A DNA stretch of 64,000 nt from Megascapheus bottae (lineage: Eukaryota > Chordata > Mammalia > Rodentia > Geomyidae). Below are positions 1-10,289 of this stretch, in pieces. Numbering within the stretch: the first letter of the stretch is position 1; each line of letters opens with the position of its first letter. Under the pieces are notes generated by a model, which had not been told where the DNA came from, ran no database searches, and saw only the letters and a program-made list of their open reading frames with translations. Where the stretch lies: positions 2,045,001 to 2,109,000 of the forward strand of contig JANJXV010000037.1 in NCBI GenBank assembly GCA_024803745.1, given 5' to 3'. A program made the translations under genes and the position numbers.

Positions 1-30
1 TTATCTCAAGTCCTTTATTTTTTTGTGACT

Positions 31-180
31 TGGCCATTTCTTCTCTTAAAAATTATTACTTTATTGTTGTTTTAGAGGTGATATACCACAGGGTTGCCTT
101 TACATATATCAAGTGATAAATACATTTCTTTCCCTTTGTTTAGTATTATCTATTCCCTTATTCCTCTCATTCCCTCCTCA
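31..180 (-). repeat. L1-like 3' end fragment (copy 1 of 3)
   Basis: Read on the minus strand this AT-rich stretch matches the segments at 35688-35800 (minus) and 16070-16158 (plus). All share an A-rich stretch leading into a motif like AATGTACTCATTA, then CTTATGTAACTGTAACCC and GTACATCACCT, ending in ATAA-type tails. The shared 3' ending suggests a LINE-1 3' UTR terminus. Family assignment is from memory; the similarity among the three copies is seen directly. Confidence 0.5.
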
Positions 181-600
181 AATCACTCTTGGAAGTGTGC
201 GTGTGGGGGTGGGGTGAGGTGGGGATCACATTTGTCTGAGAGCTGGGATTAGGGGACCTTACTGGGTGGGCCCAGAGCTGAGTGCACTTAGGTTGGCTTC
301 AGGAAGCCTCAGGTCAGTGTGTACACAAAAGGTGTGTGTGAGATAATGGGGAAGCCTACTGCATGTGGTTGTGGGAATATATGGAAGTGTATGTGAGACA
401 TCTAAATTCCTGCTTCCTAGAATGATTTAATTTCTAATGGAAAAAAATAAGGTTTTCTAGCACCTATTACTTTTTGAAATAAAATGTACAGATATTGAAA
501 AACAAAACCCACCCAGGGCAATGTAATTCTTTAGAAAGGGTAATGGAAAGGCCATTAAACAATGGGAAATGAGTAAGGTGTGGACCAAAGTCAGTAAGAC
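181..600. other. unassigned intergenic sequence
   Basis: No coding exon, RNA gene or clear repeat is visible. A short GT/G-rich patch lies at about 197-225. Confidence 0.5.
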
Positions 601-735
601 TCTTATCTTCCATTAACTACCAGAAAACCGGAGGTGGTGCGGTGGCTCAAGGGGTGGGGCAGTAAGGAGCTCAGGGACAACGCCCAGGCCCAGGGTTCAA
701 GTCCCATGACCACCACCACCACCACCACCAAAATC
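601..735 (+). repeat. SINE, 3' part (ID-like half)
   Basis: It contains the tail of the left unit (CCATTAACTACCAGAAAA), then the tRNA-like half GGTGGCTCAAG...GGTTCAAGTCCC, and runs into an (ACC)n tract at 710-730 that replaces the usual poly(A) tail. Confidence 0.7.
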
Positions 736-899
736 AATGCATATACTACAAAATTAAGGAAAGGAATGGGGGCGCTAGGGGAGATGATCGAAACGCTACC
801 TCAATCAAGACGCCTGGATTTGTAGACTGCATTGTTGAATGGCAGCTCCTTTGAACAACCACCTAAACACAAGTCTTGTTCTATGAAGTGTATGGAAGT

Positions 900-2240
900 G
901 TGAACGCGTTGGGGGCTGAATGCTGCCGGTTCGCGGTGCGGGTGGACGGTGGGGAGGGTGGCAGGTGAGCGGGAGCCGTGTGTCGGGGCCTGCAGAGCAC
1001 CCGTGGGGAGGGCGGCCCGGCCACGGCAGGCCCGGGGAGGGGGCCGTCCCTGGGACTCAGCGTCGCCCGGGGTGGGGTGGCTCCCTGACCTTCATCTGTC
1101 CTCGTCTCCGCTCCCTTCCCTGGCCGGCTGTCACCGCCAGCTGCGGGCGGGCCGAGGCGGCGGGCAGCGGGGCAGCGTCCGCCGTGCCCGGCCCCAGACC
1201 CCGGGGACGGGGCGGGCGGGGCAGGGGTGTGGGCTCGGGGGTCCCCGTCCGCGCGGCCTCACTTTCGGGACGGCCAAGGTCATGGGCGTCCTGGGGCTGG
1301 GACGCCGCCCTGGGAGGGGGACGCCGCCGGGGGGAGGGTGGACGCCGCGGGGAGGGGCCGCCGGGGGGGAGGGTGGACGCCGCGGGGAGGGGGCGCGGGG
1401 GGGGGGGAGACACCGCGGGGGAGGGGCCGCCGTGGGGGTGGGGACGCCGCCGGGGGGAGGGTGGACGCCGCGGGGGAGGGGGCGCGGGGGGGGAGACACC
1501 GCGGGGGAGGGGCCGCCGGGGAGGTGGGGACGCCGCCGGGGGGAGGGTGGACGCCGCGGGGAGGGGGCGCGGGGGGGGGGGAGACACCGCGGGGGAGGGG
1601 ACGCCGTGGGGGTGGGGACGCCGCCGGGGGGAGGGTGGACGCCGCGGGGGAGGGGGCGCGGGGGGGGAGACACCGCGGGGGAGGGGCCGCCGGGGAGGTG
1701 GGGACGCCGCCGGGGGGAGGGTGGACGCCGCGGGGGAGGGGCCGCCGTGGGGGTGGGGACGCCGCCGGGGGGAGGGTGGACGCCGCGGGGGAGGGGCCGC
1801 CGTGGGGGTGGGGACGCCGCCGGGGGGAGGGTGGACGCCGCGGGGAGGGGCCGCCGGGGGGAGGGTGGACGCCGCGGGGGAGGGGCGCGCTCTGCTGCCC
1901 CCTGCCGGGCTCCTTCGGCCCCGCGGCCGCCCCCGCCGGGATGGGTTCTGGGGACGCCGGCCGGGGCCCCAGGCTTCGGGCTCTGCCCCTCTCCCGCGTG
2001 CCCCCGCGAGGGGCGAGGCGGCCGGGCGCGCGGCCCGCGGAGCCGCGGGGCCTGGGGTGCCGGGCGGTCTGCGGCATCATCCCCCCACCCATTTCTAGAG
2101 GGGAGGGCAGGAGGGCTGCCCCCGGGTGTGCGCACCTCCAGAGCGGCCCACGGGGCGGCCGGGCCCATCGGCCAGAAGGCCCCAAGTGCCCGCCGGTGGC
2201 CACTGCCAACGCCCCGTTTTCCAGATGAGGAGCCCGGATC
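900..2240. other. CpG-island-like GC-rich domain
   Basis: G+C is extreme and CpG is frequent through about 1.3 kb, including the non-repetitive flanks at 900-1310 and 1880-2240, in a window that is otherwise CpG-poor. Such domains are usually promoters or gene ends. No conserved coding exon or splice pattern is recognisable, so a role is not assigned. It lies about 9 kb beyond pre-miR-145 in the host-transcript direction. Confidence 0.7.
1318..1884. repeat. G-rich minisatellite of 55 and 86-88 bp units
   Basis: The anchor motif GACGCCGCCGGGGGGAGGG occurs at 1320 (first copy lacks a perfect left flank), 1443, 1529, 1617, 1703, 1758 and 1813. Spacings are about 123, 86, 88, 86, 55 and 55 bp, so a long unit and a short unit alternate. 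The plus strand has many runs of three or more G and is expected to form G-quadruplexes. Long open frames appear in five of six frames here only because stop codons (AT-containing) are scarce. Confidence 0.85.
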
Positions 2241-2910
2241 CAGAGATAAAGTGATCCGATCGAGGCAGAAGGGCTACCGCAAGTGGTGGGGGAGATGAAA
2301 AGAGACGAGGGGCAGGGAAGAAGGCGGGGGGGGGGTTAGACAGGTCGACGGGTCTGAAGCCTCAGCCTCCAGAAATGAGCTCGCACACAGGCCTGGAGCC
2401 ATCCGCCCGGCTCGGGGACCCTGCACATCTGAATCGTGCACATGTGCACAAAGGGGATGAGACTGGTGCCTGGCAACGGGGGGGCTTATACACAAGAAGG
2501 ATGAGAAGGCACCCCCCAAACTGCAAAGCTGTTGATGACGGGTGAGACCTGGCATGGCCTGGTCCAGAGGTGAGAGGAGGGTGGAGGAACAGACACACCT
2601 GGCCCCCATGCAGGTTTTTCTGGTTTGGGTGGAGGGAAGGATCGTGGTAGGGAGCTGGCACCTCTGCCAGGAGTTCCGGAAGAATCACAGAAAGACCCGA
2701 TGACTCACTGTCTTCCTCCGCCTCGCCTTTCTCCTCCTCTCCTCCTCCTCTTCTCTCCCAGCTTAATTGCTTTTTTTTCTTTTTGCTGACAAAAGCAGAA
2801 AACAGTGCATACTCAACATATAAAGTTTGAACCACCCTAGAAAAGATATATGGTGTTAAAAATTTCCCACAGTTCCTGTCCCACTGATGATCTTGTATAT
2901 TTTTTTTCCC
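2241..2910. other. unassigned intergenic sequence
   Basis: It is moderately GC-rich, with a CT-rich run at about 2712-2760. No coding or RNA feature is supported. Confidence 0.4.
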
Positions 2911-2924
2911 TAGATTTTTCTTCT

Positions 2925-3172
2925 TTTGGGTATGCCAGTCCTGAGGCTTGAACTTTGGGCCTCAGAGCTGTCCCTGATCTTCTTTTTGCTCAAGGCTAGC
3001 ACTCTTATCACTTGAGTGACAGCACCACTTCTAGCTTTTTTTTTTTTTGTAGTTTAGTAGAGATGAAAATCTTTTAGACTCTCTTGCTTAGACTGGCTTG
3101 GAACCACCACAATCTTGAGATTTCAGCCTCTTGAATAGCTAGGATTACAAGAGCACTGATGCCCAATCCAGA
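2925..3172 (-). repeat. dimeric SINE (B1-like + ID-like)
   Basis: On the plus strand it reads as the complement: GCCAGTCCTGAGGCTTGAAC, CTCAAGGCTAGCACTCT, then the 7SL-like half ending GCTAGGATTACAAG. Confidence 0.75.
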
Positions 3173-3200
3173 TTTTTCTTTGGATAAAGAAATGTCTACA

Positions 3201-3202
<2 letters not shown>

Positions 3203-3242
<40 letters not shown>
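3203..3242. repeat. (TG)n microsatellite
   Basis: About 20 uninterrupted TG units lie at the 3' (tail) end of the SINE that follows at 3243-3432. Confidence 0.95.
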
Positions 3243-3243
<1 letters not shown>

Positions 3244-3432
3244 ACCCTGGGGCTTATATTCAGGGCCTGGGAGCTTTGTTGGCTTTAGGCTAGCATTCTA
3301 CCATTTAAGCCACAGCTCCAGCTCTACTTCTGGCTTTTTGGTGGTTAACTGGGCTGGCTTTAAGCCATGATCCTCAGATCCCAGCCTCCTAAGTAACTAG
3401 AATTATAGGTGTGATCTACTGATGCTTGACTC
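3243..3432 (-). repeat. dimeric SINE (B1-like + ID-like)
   Basis: The complement of both halves is present, from GGGGCTTATATTCAGGG to GGTGTGATCTACTGATGC. Its A-rich tail has been replaced by the TG tract at 3203-3242. Confidence 0.7.
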
Positions 3433-3469
3433 GAGATATCTATTTCTTTCTTTTGCTTTCTTCTTCTTT

Positions 3470-3650
3470 TGCCAGTCTTAGAGCTTGGACTCAGGGCCTG
3501 AGCACTGTCCTTGGACTTTCTCAAAGGTAGAGCTCTACCACTTGAGCCACAGCACCACTTCTGCCTTTTCTATGTATGTGGTACCAAGAAATTGAACCTG
3601 GATCTTTGTGCTAGGTAAACACTACCACTAGGTCAAACTCCTCTCCTGTT
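3470..3650 (-). repeat. ID-dimer SINE (IDL-Geo-like)
   Basis: The complement ends in CACTACCACTAGGTCAAACTC, i.e. the tRNA-like 5' unit with A box, followed inward by GTATGTGGTACCAAGAAATT. Confidence 0.7.
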
Positions 3651-3854
3651 GTGGGACTGGAACTCTGGGCCTGGGTGTTGCCCCTGAGCTCTTCAGCTCA
3701 AGGCTACCTACCACCCTACCCCTTGAACCACAGCCCCACTTCCTGTTTTCTAGTGGTTAATTGGAGATAAGAGTCTCACACTCTTTAGTACCCAGGTTGG
3801 CTTTGAACCACGATCCTCAGATCGTGGATTACAGGCATGAGCCACCATGTCTGT
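3651..3854 (-). repeat. dimeric SINE (B1-like + ID-like)
   Basis: It abuts the preceding ID-dimer with no gap, and runs from GGGACTGGAACTCTGGGCC to GATTACAGGCATGAGCCACC. Confidence 0.75.
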
Positions 3855-3875
3855 TTCTTAAGAAGAGAAGCAGCA

Positions 3876-4112
3876 GGCCTGGCGCTGATGGCTCATGCCT
3901 GTAATCCTAACTACACAGGAGGCTGAGATCTGCAGATTGAGGTTTGAAGCCAGTTGGGGCAGGAATATCTTTAAGACTCTTATTTTCAATTAATCACCAA
4001 AAAGCAGGAAGTACAGCTGTGGCTCGAACGGTAGAGCATCAGTCCTGTGCAAAAAATGCTAAAGGACAATAGTCCATGCCCTGAGTTCAAGCCACAGTTC
4101 TGTCACTGTCGC
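3876..4112 (+). repeat. dimeric SINE (B1-like + ID-like)
   Basis: Sense copy: CTGGCGCTGATGGCTCATGCC, GGAGGCTGAGATCTG, then GTGGCTCGAACGGTAGAGC and GAGTTCAAGCC. A TC/CA tract follows as its tail. Confidence 0.75.
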
Positions 4113-4185
4113 TCTCTCTTTCTCTCTCTCTCACACACACACATGCACGCGCACGCACGCACGCATGCACGCACGCACACACAGA
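4108..4185. repeat. (TC)n-(CA)n-(GCAC)n compound microsatellite
   Basis: Mixed TC, CA and CGCA units form the tail of the SINE ending at 4112. Confidence 0.9.
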
Positions 4186-4189
4186 GAAG

Positions 4190-5200
4190 TATATTCCCAG
4201 AGCCCCAGTGAAAGAAACCTAGGGGAGCTGAAAGTGGACTTCCTCTCACAAGGCCCTCAGAACTGATTGGTGCTCATCCGAGGCCTGTAGGAATGCAGAG
4301 ACATATTCTCTGCACTGTCTGTCTACAAATAGGCCGGAGTGAGGGATCCCAATGATGACAAACAGCACCAAGATTGCTGAGGGCCAAATCCCAGCCTCAG
4401 TGATGACTGGTTGGGTGGCGGGGTAAGTGGGTCTCTGGAGCCTCTTTTTTCCTTCTCTGCAGATGGGAATCAAGATGGCACTCTGCAAGGCGTAGTGTGC
4501 TGAGTTTAGCATAATGTCTGGCTCACCCACACACAGTGTCCCACCCCAGGGATCTTACCAGGCATATTATCCTGTTTGGCTGGGAGGCAGAATTAGGTGG
4601 AAAGATGAGTCATAGGAATCCCGAAACTCTCCCCAGAGAAGAGAAGTCTTAAAATCTAGAGTCGCGGATCTGGCTGCACAAGTGTGGGAGGAACCAAGCT
4701 TCCTCAAGTTGGAGTACAGTTACCTCGGTGCTGGATGCAGCCAGACCTGCTGCTGAATTTGCTGAGCTTCTCCCATAGGCTCCTCAGTCAGTCTGAGACT
4801 GCCTTACCTTTATCTAGCCACTGACATGGAACATGGAGCTTTCCACATCTTTGTGTGTGTGTGGTGTGGAGGGGGGCGCGTTGTGGGAGGGCAAGAGCCA
4901 GGGGATTAAACCTAGGGCCTTAAGCATGCAAGGCAAGCTACACTTCCAGCCCTGGAACCGTCGCCTCTGTCTGAAACATCTCCCTTCAAATTTCACTCCT
5001 CACCTTCCAAGCCTTTGTCACTCAATCCCTCTAGCCTCAAGACAGGTCCTTGAATCCAGCATTTGCTTAAATAAGTCTGGCCTGGGGAGGGGACTCTCCC
5101 TCCTACTTCCCACCCTCCCACAGCAAGTCTGCCCTACATCCTCCTCCCTCTCCCTGTAGTCTCCATCTGCCCCCTACTGGCCACAGCTGCAACAAATGCT
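4190..5200. other. SINE-free intergenic segment with one open frame
   Basis: About 1 kb without SINEs. A minus-strand open frame of 94 codons spans 4246-4530 (starts MGEPDIMLNS, ends DEHQSVLRAL, with a hydrophobic stretch AILVLFVIIGI). I recognise no family, and no splice or repeat context supports coding, so it is not called as a gene. A degenerate ID-like fragment lies at about 4880-4955. Confidence 0.4.
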
Positions 5201-5214
5201 TTAAGTTTACTTTG

Positions 5215-5440
5215 CCTTTTTTTCTTTTGTAGCTATTAGTTTTGAAGACAGAACTCCACATTCTCTAGGCTTGCTTGCTCACAGTTGGCGACCACCATCT
5301 ATATCACACCTCCAGTCAGCATTTGTGCTAGTTAATTAGACATACAGACTTTTCTGCTTGAACTGTCTTTGAACCTCTATCCTCTGCATCTCAGCCTCCT
5401 GAATAGCTAAAATTACAGGTGTGGGTCATTCATGCCTAGA
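5215..5440 (-). repeat. diverged SINE
   Basis: Old copy recognisable by GCTAGTTAATTAGACAT and CAGCCTCCTGAATAGCTAAA. Confidence 0.55.
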
Positions 5441-5579
5441 AATGAGGGCAAAAAAATATGCCCACATTTTATTTCCTGGAATCTGTAAGTTTGACCTAAT
5501 TGGGAAAAGGGCCTTTGGAGATTTAATTAAGGATCTTGAAATGCAGAGGTTGTTCTGGAGAGTTTTATTTATTTATTTT

Positions 5580-5725
5580 TGGTTTTTATTTGGTTTGTTT
5601 GGGGGCTTGAACTTGTGGTCTGGATGCTGTCCCTGAGCTCTTTTTGCTCAAGACTAGCATTCTAGCACACTTTGAGCTGCAGCTCAAACACTTCCAGTTT
5701 TCTGGTGGCTACTCAGAGATAATGA
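5580..5725 (-). repeat. SINE fragment
   Basis: The ID-like half is seen as complement: GGGGCTTGAACTTGTGG, then GAGCTCTTTTTGCTCAAGAC. Confidence 0.6.
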
Positions 5726-5729
5726 AATA

Positions 5730-6465
5730 AGGACACCGGGTCTAAGGAACAATGTCTTATTCTCACTGCCTTGCTTGCGTCTTGCTGAGGGGCAGGAGGG
5801 CTTTTCACCCAGCTCTAAAAAGCCTAGAAGTGAGAGAGGCCATTCTTTGAGTTGCAGGTGTCATGGTGGTTATCCCAGGAAAGCTTCGCTACAGAGAATA
5901 CCCACCCTTGATCATTCTCTTTGATTTGCTCAACCCTGACTGCTTCCCTATGTGGGAAGTCTTGCTCACCTCTGAATCTTCCCCTATATGCTTTTCTGCT
6001 GGGCTTGGGTTTTTGGGCAGCATTTTGGGCTGCAACATTTGAGACAGGTGATCGCTTGCAGTCGCTGATTCTGTAATAAAAATGTCTAATTCAACCTCGC
6101 AAAATGTGGCATCCAGAGGATGAAGAGACAAGGATGAGATGGGTCCCTTAGCCCTCAGCTGGGCCAGGCTGACCTAGTCTGGGCTTACTTCTCCAGCCTC
6201 CAGGACTGTGAGAGGACACATCTGTTGTTTTAAGCCACTTTTTTGTGGTCATTTGTTATAGTGGCCACAAGAAGCAAATGCAGATTATAGACCCATGATG
6301 TCCGAATGTAAAAGAAATGTAAACTGTGAATGTTGAGAAGTCTTTCTTTTAGAGGCAATCACTTTTACAAGGTTCCTTTGCATTGTTTTTCCAGAAGTTC
6401 TTTACATGGATATAAAATAAGAGAGAAACACATTTTACTAGTCTTCTATCTAGTTTAGGAATTAC
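5730..6465. other. unassigned intergenic sequence
   Basis: No repeat family, coding exon or RNA gene is recognised in this non-repetitive stretch. Confidence 0.4.
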
Positions 6466-6468
6466 TCT

Positions 6469-6540
6469 TCCCTCCCTCCCTCCCTTCCTTCCCTCCCTCC
6501 TTCATTTCTTTCTTTCCTCTCTCTTCCTCTCTTCTTCTCT
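6469..6540. repeat. (CCTT/CCCT)n pyrimidine tract
   Basis: Nearly pure pyrimidine run adjoining the tail of the minus-strand SINE at 6541. Confidence 0.9.
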
Positions 6541-6775
6541 TTTTTGCCAGTACTGGGATTCAAACTGAATCCTTGAGCTCTCGTTGGAATTTTCCAATTA
6601 CTAACACATTTTGCCAGTTAAACCGCACTCCTTTTCTAGCTTTTTGCTGGTTAATTGGAAATAAGATTTTTTTTTTTCAGTTTTGTCTACCTGGGCTGGC
6701 TTTGAACCTTGATCCTCAGATGTCAGCCTGCTGAGTAGCTAGGATTCGAGGTATGAGTAACCAGTGCCCAGTCTG
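6541..6775 (-). repeat. dimeric SINE, diverged
   Basis: Complement of both halves, from GCCAGTACTGGGATTCAAAC to GAGTAACCAGTGCCCAG. Confidence 0.65.
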
Positions 6776-6779
6776 AATG

Positions 6780-7480
6780 ATCTTTTAAGATGTGTATCTG
6801 ACCGAACCACTCACTACTATCCTTGGGTAAAATTCACTTTCAAGTGGCTGGGAAGCATCCTGGAGGACTTGCATCGAAGTTCTTAGTTCAATCTGACCCT
6901 ACCCAATGACTCCTATCTTCCTCTGAGCTTCTGCCCCCAGTTCCCTTTGCCTGAAAAGCTCTTTCTTCTATAGGTCTGGAAACTATCCTCATTCTTGACT
7001 GTCCATCTGCCTCCCTGGAGGGGCAGAGACCAGGAAAAGGATGACCTGATGGTCAAAGTAGATTGTGGAGGAGTGAGGTTCTTGTCACGGGAGGAATGCA
7101 AACAGATTACGCAAGCTCTTGGCCAGAATCTGTGGGATTTGTGCCTTTCCAGGAAGAATGGAGCTCCATGCTGGAGGAGGACTAGATGACTTAGGTCAGA
7201 GAGGACATTAATGGAGCTGCAGTTCCACCCCCAGGCCGTGCAATTGGCATGTGTGCCGTGCGTGCGAGGTCACTCGGTATCATCACCAGACTCTCCCTAA
7301 AGGCGGTAAATCCAGATCTTTCCAGTTCTTGCTGGGTTGGTTTTTAGAGGTGCAAAGTAAAGGCTCAGCAACCATGGGGATCAATCTGATGATGATGATG
7401 ATGATGACAATACTTTTCATAAGCAGTAATGTTGAAACCTCTTGGGACTTACCCCCCTCTTTTCCCTCTTTCTCCCCCCA
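6780..7480. other. unassigned intergenic sequence
   Basis: Mostly unique sequence with a short (GAT)n at 7388-7408. No coding exon is supported. Confidence 0.4.
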
Positions 7481-7483
7481 CTT

Positions 7484-7694
7484 ACTTTTTTTGTGTATGT
7501 CAGTCCTGGGACTTGAACTCAGGGTCTGGGCACTGTCCCTTGGCTTTTTCACTCAAGACCAATGCTCTACCACTTGAGTTCAACTCCACTTCTGTTTTTT
7601 TTTCTTTACTAGTTAGTTGAATCAAATTATGATTTTCACATTTCAGCCATTTGAATGGTTAGGATTACAGGCGCGAACCACCAGTGCCTGGTTT
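7484..7694 (-). repeat. dimeric SINE (B1-like + ID-like)
   Basis: Runs from GTCAGTCCTGGGACTTGAAC to GCGCGAACCACCAGTGCC on the plus strand (complement of the element). Confidence 0.7.
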
Positions 7695-7774
7695 TCTAGA
7701 TTTTCCTAACAACCTGATCACAACACTTTTCATTAGTAAAGATGAATGAAGCTAACAAGGAGATATATTTTGTT

Positions 7775-7856
7775 TAAACACTTTTTTGGGGGTACTCAGC
7801 TTTCCTAGGCAGGTACTCTACCACCTAAACCATGCCCCATTTCTGCTTCAGTTAAT
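7775..7856 (-). repeat. SINE fragment, old
   Basis: Contains GGCAGGTACTCTACCACC and CATGCCCCATTTCTGCTTC, a degenerate ID-like complement. Confidence 0.45.
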
Positions 7857-7857
7857 T

Positions 7858-8077
7858 TTTTATTTTGTGTCAAATCTAGGGCTTGAATTCAGGGCCTGGG
7901 TGTTATCCCTGAGCTTTTGGTTTAAGCCTAGTACTCTCACACTTTGAGTCACAGCTCTGTTTCTGGCTTTTTGGTAGTTAGAGATAAGAGCCTGTCTGGG
8001 CTGGCTTTGAACTGTGATTCTCAGATCACATCTTCCTGAGTAGCTAAGATTATAGGCTTGAGTCACCAGTGCCCAGC
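7858..8077 (-). repeat. dimeric SINE (B1-like + ID-like)
   Basis: From CTAGGGCTTGAATTCAGGG to CTTGAGTCACCAGTGCCCAG. Confidence 0.7.
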
Positions 8078-8079
8078 AG

Positions 8080-8250
8080 TACTAGAGTTTGGACTCAAAT
8101 TTCCTAGCCAGGCGCTTTCCCATTTGGACCATGCCCTTTCTTTACTCTCACTAATTTTAAAGTCGGCGTTCATGTTTTTGTTTTGAGCCTCAAGATCTCT
8201 GCTTCCCCAATAGCTGGGGATTATAGGTCTGAGCCACCACACTCATACTT
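8080..8250 (-). repeat. diverged SINE
   Basis: Another ID/B1-type copy in tandem with the preceding one; recognisable at CCATTTGGACCATGCC and AGCTGGGGATTATAGG. Confidence 0.5.
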
Positions 8251-8998
8251 AGCCCTAAAAGTGTTGTTTTGAACTTGTAGCCCTCCTATCTCATCCTCCT
8301 CCTTGATCATTGAAGATGCACCACTAAAAATGAAATTTGAAGTACAAATTCCTTCAAGGATGTGTTGGACAGTGGTCACAGATGACATCCATATGAGGAA
8401 AACCCTTATGAGCAGGGAAGCTGTGTGCTCAGGGTAGGCCACAAGAGGGCACCCTGTCCCCCTTCTCCTATGACTTGTGGGGCATTCAGATTCCCTTCCC
8501 AGGAACAAGGCCTTGGTGTGGGCTTTAGACTGTCCTTATTAACTGGCTGAGCCTATAAAATGTCAGCACCCTCGCTCTGGGAGTGTGGGCTTTGCTGTCC
8601 TCACAGCAGGCATTCTCTGGAGTCTGGTACACCCTTGTACCCCCAAAATGCCTGCTGGCAGGCACTGAGGTGAATGACAGTGATGCCTTTGGTGTGTGTG
8701 TGGAGGATAACTGCTATTATTCCTGGCCACACCCCCTCTTCATCCTAAGGGGAGGCCAGAGTTGGGCTAATGGCCCGAGGTCCCTAGGGATGTTTATCCA
8801 CAAGAACTGAATTGACCTCACTCCTTTTAGACTCAGTTTCCCATTGGACCTGGTTAACGACAACTTTGGGACAGAAGGAAATGAGTTACCGTGTTGTTAT
8901 GCTTAGATGCCTTGCTAAGCCTTGAGCCACTGTCCCTCTCCCCACTCTGCCCTGGAGTGCTCCTCAAAACACAGCTGGCAAGGTGGGCACACCTGGAG
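8251..8998. other. unassigned intergenic sequence
   Basis: No coding exon or repeat family is recognised. Confidence 0.4.

Positions 8999-9035
<37 letters not shown>
8999..9035. repeat. (TG)n microsatellite
   Basis: Uninterrupted TG run, followed at 9036-9105 by a 5' SINE fragment in complement (AGCTAGGATTACAGGCATG). Confidence 0.9.
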
Positions 9036-9036
<1 letters not shown>

Positions 9037-9238
9037 TGTGCTGCATGTCTACTTTAGATCTCAGCCTACTGCCCAGCTAGGATTACAGGCATGAACTGCC
9101 CAGCTCTTGGAATTATCTTAGCCAGGGATTCTGGAAGTTTCTTCCCTGGTCTTCTCTTTTCCCCCCGCCTCTATGTTCCATAGCGGGGGAAACACCCCAA
9201 AACAAAACAGAAGAGAACACAAAGCAAGGGTCAAACAC

Positions 9239-9244
9239 TTTATT
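9239..9244 (-). terminator. candidate poly(A) signal of the miR-143/145 host transcript
   Basis: The minus strand carries AATAAA here, followed downstream by GTGTTTG and TTTGTGTTC, which resemble GU/U-rich downstream elements. It is about 1.7 kb past pre-miR-145 in the transcribed direction, where a host-transcript 3' end would be expected. AATAAA alone is common by chance, so the call rests on the combination with the downstream elements and the location. Confidence 0.35.
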
Positions 9245-9835
9245 ACAGTCACAGGGTAGAGCAAAGGGGTGGTTTTTCTTCTCTTCTGGAGAGACAATTA
9301 GTCAGATCAAATGGGGGCCAGGGTTACAACACGATGCTTAAAGAACATAAACGTTGGCTTGATTCTATCCCAGGTCCCTAAATCCTTGGCTGTGGGACTT
9401 TAGTCTTTGTAGCCTTGGCCATGGCTACCTTGGCTGTGACATGGAGTGCCATGTAGTACCTGCTTCACTCGGTTCTGAGGACAGAGACCATGGTCGCCGC
9501 ATGTGTAGTACAGTGCAGAAAACAGCCAGTGAGCAGAAGCAACTGTTTACTACCATTAGCACGTTTTTGTCCTCATGGTCAGGCCTCCAGCCTCAGCTGT
9601 GTGAGCCAGCAAGGGTCTCATTTCAAAGATACTTTCAAAGTGCCTGAGAGAAGCAGTTGGGGGTACCACGGGAGCCCCCCAGTTTCTAGGAAGTAAGGAC
9701 TTGAGCTCAAACTGAGCATTTGAGGATCCTGGGGCCATGGCAGGAAGAGTGTAGGGAAAGTTCTAGTGTGGCAGCTGGATCTCAACAGAGCTTTGGGCAT
9801 GTGGTCGCTTTGTACTCCCTACATATACGGAGCCA
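9245..9835. other. non-repetitive stretch, possible terminal exon of host lncRNA
   Basis: SINE-free sequence upstream (minus sense) of the candidate poly(A) signal. It could be part of the last CARMN exon, but no splice site could be assigned. Confidence 0.25.
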
Positions 9836-9839
9836 TTCT

Positions 9840-9945
9840 TTATCTCTCCCTTTCCTTCCTTCCTTCCTTCCTTCCTTCCTTCCTTCCTTCCTTCCCTCCC
9901 TCCTTCCTTCTTTCCTTCTTTTTTCTTTTTTTTTTCCTTTTTGTA
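9840..9945. repeat. (CTTC)n tetranucleotide repeat
   Basis: About a dozen CTTC units grade into CTTT and poly(T). Purine-rich when read on the host-transcript (minus) strand. Confidence 0.95.
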
Positions 9946-10131
9946 GTTTTTGCCTTTGGCTGAGATGTTGCCAGAGGCCACAGAACTTAAATTCCCTCCT
10001 GGTTCTGTCTTTGGCTGTCTGGGTGACCATGGGCCTTAGTAGAGGATGACAGCAGGTTTTGGGAGGAAACATGAACTGTAGGGATTGGGGTGTTACTGGT
10101 GGTAAGATGATGTGAAATGAATCAAAATGAT

Positions 10132-10133
<2 letters not shown>

Positions 10134-10175
<42 letters not shown>
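10134..10175. repeat. (TG)n microsatellite
   Basis: About 20 TG units. Confidence 0.95.
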
Positions 10176-10176
<1 letters not shown>

Positions 10177-10289
10177 GGGTAGTGGTGGTGGTGTCAGAGA
10201 GTTCTTGTAGTGGAAAGAATCACAAAAGGGCATCTCTTCTACCTAGTAAATCTCCCCCCTGCCCTCCCCCCTCACCACTTTCTCTTTCC

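Noticed and set aside
920..2298. Overlapping open frames of 309-449 codons on both strands
   Set aside because: They follow the G-rich minisatellite in five frames at once, are Gly/Arg/Pro-repeat only, and reflect the lack of stop codons in GC-rich DNA.
1..9000. CSNK1A1 exons expected by synteny to the left
   Set aside because: No casein kinase coding sequence is seen; in human the gene is tens of kb beyond the cluster, so it should be off the left edge.
9763..10072. Lys/Glu/Arg/Gly-repeat open frames
   Set aside because: Translation of the CTTC/GAAG tetranucleotide repeat; likewise at 21533, 32266 and 46464.
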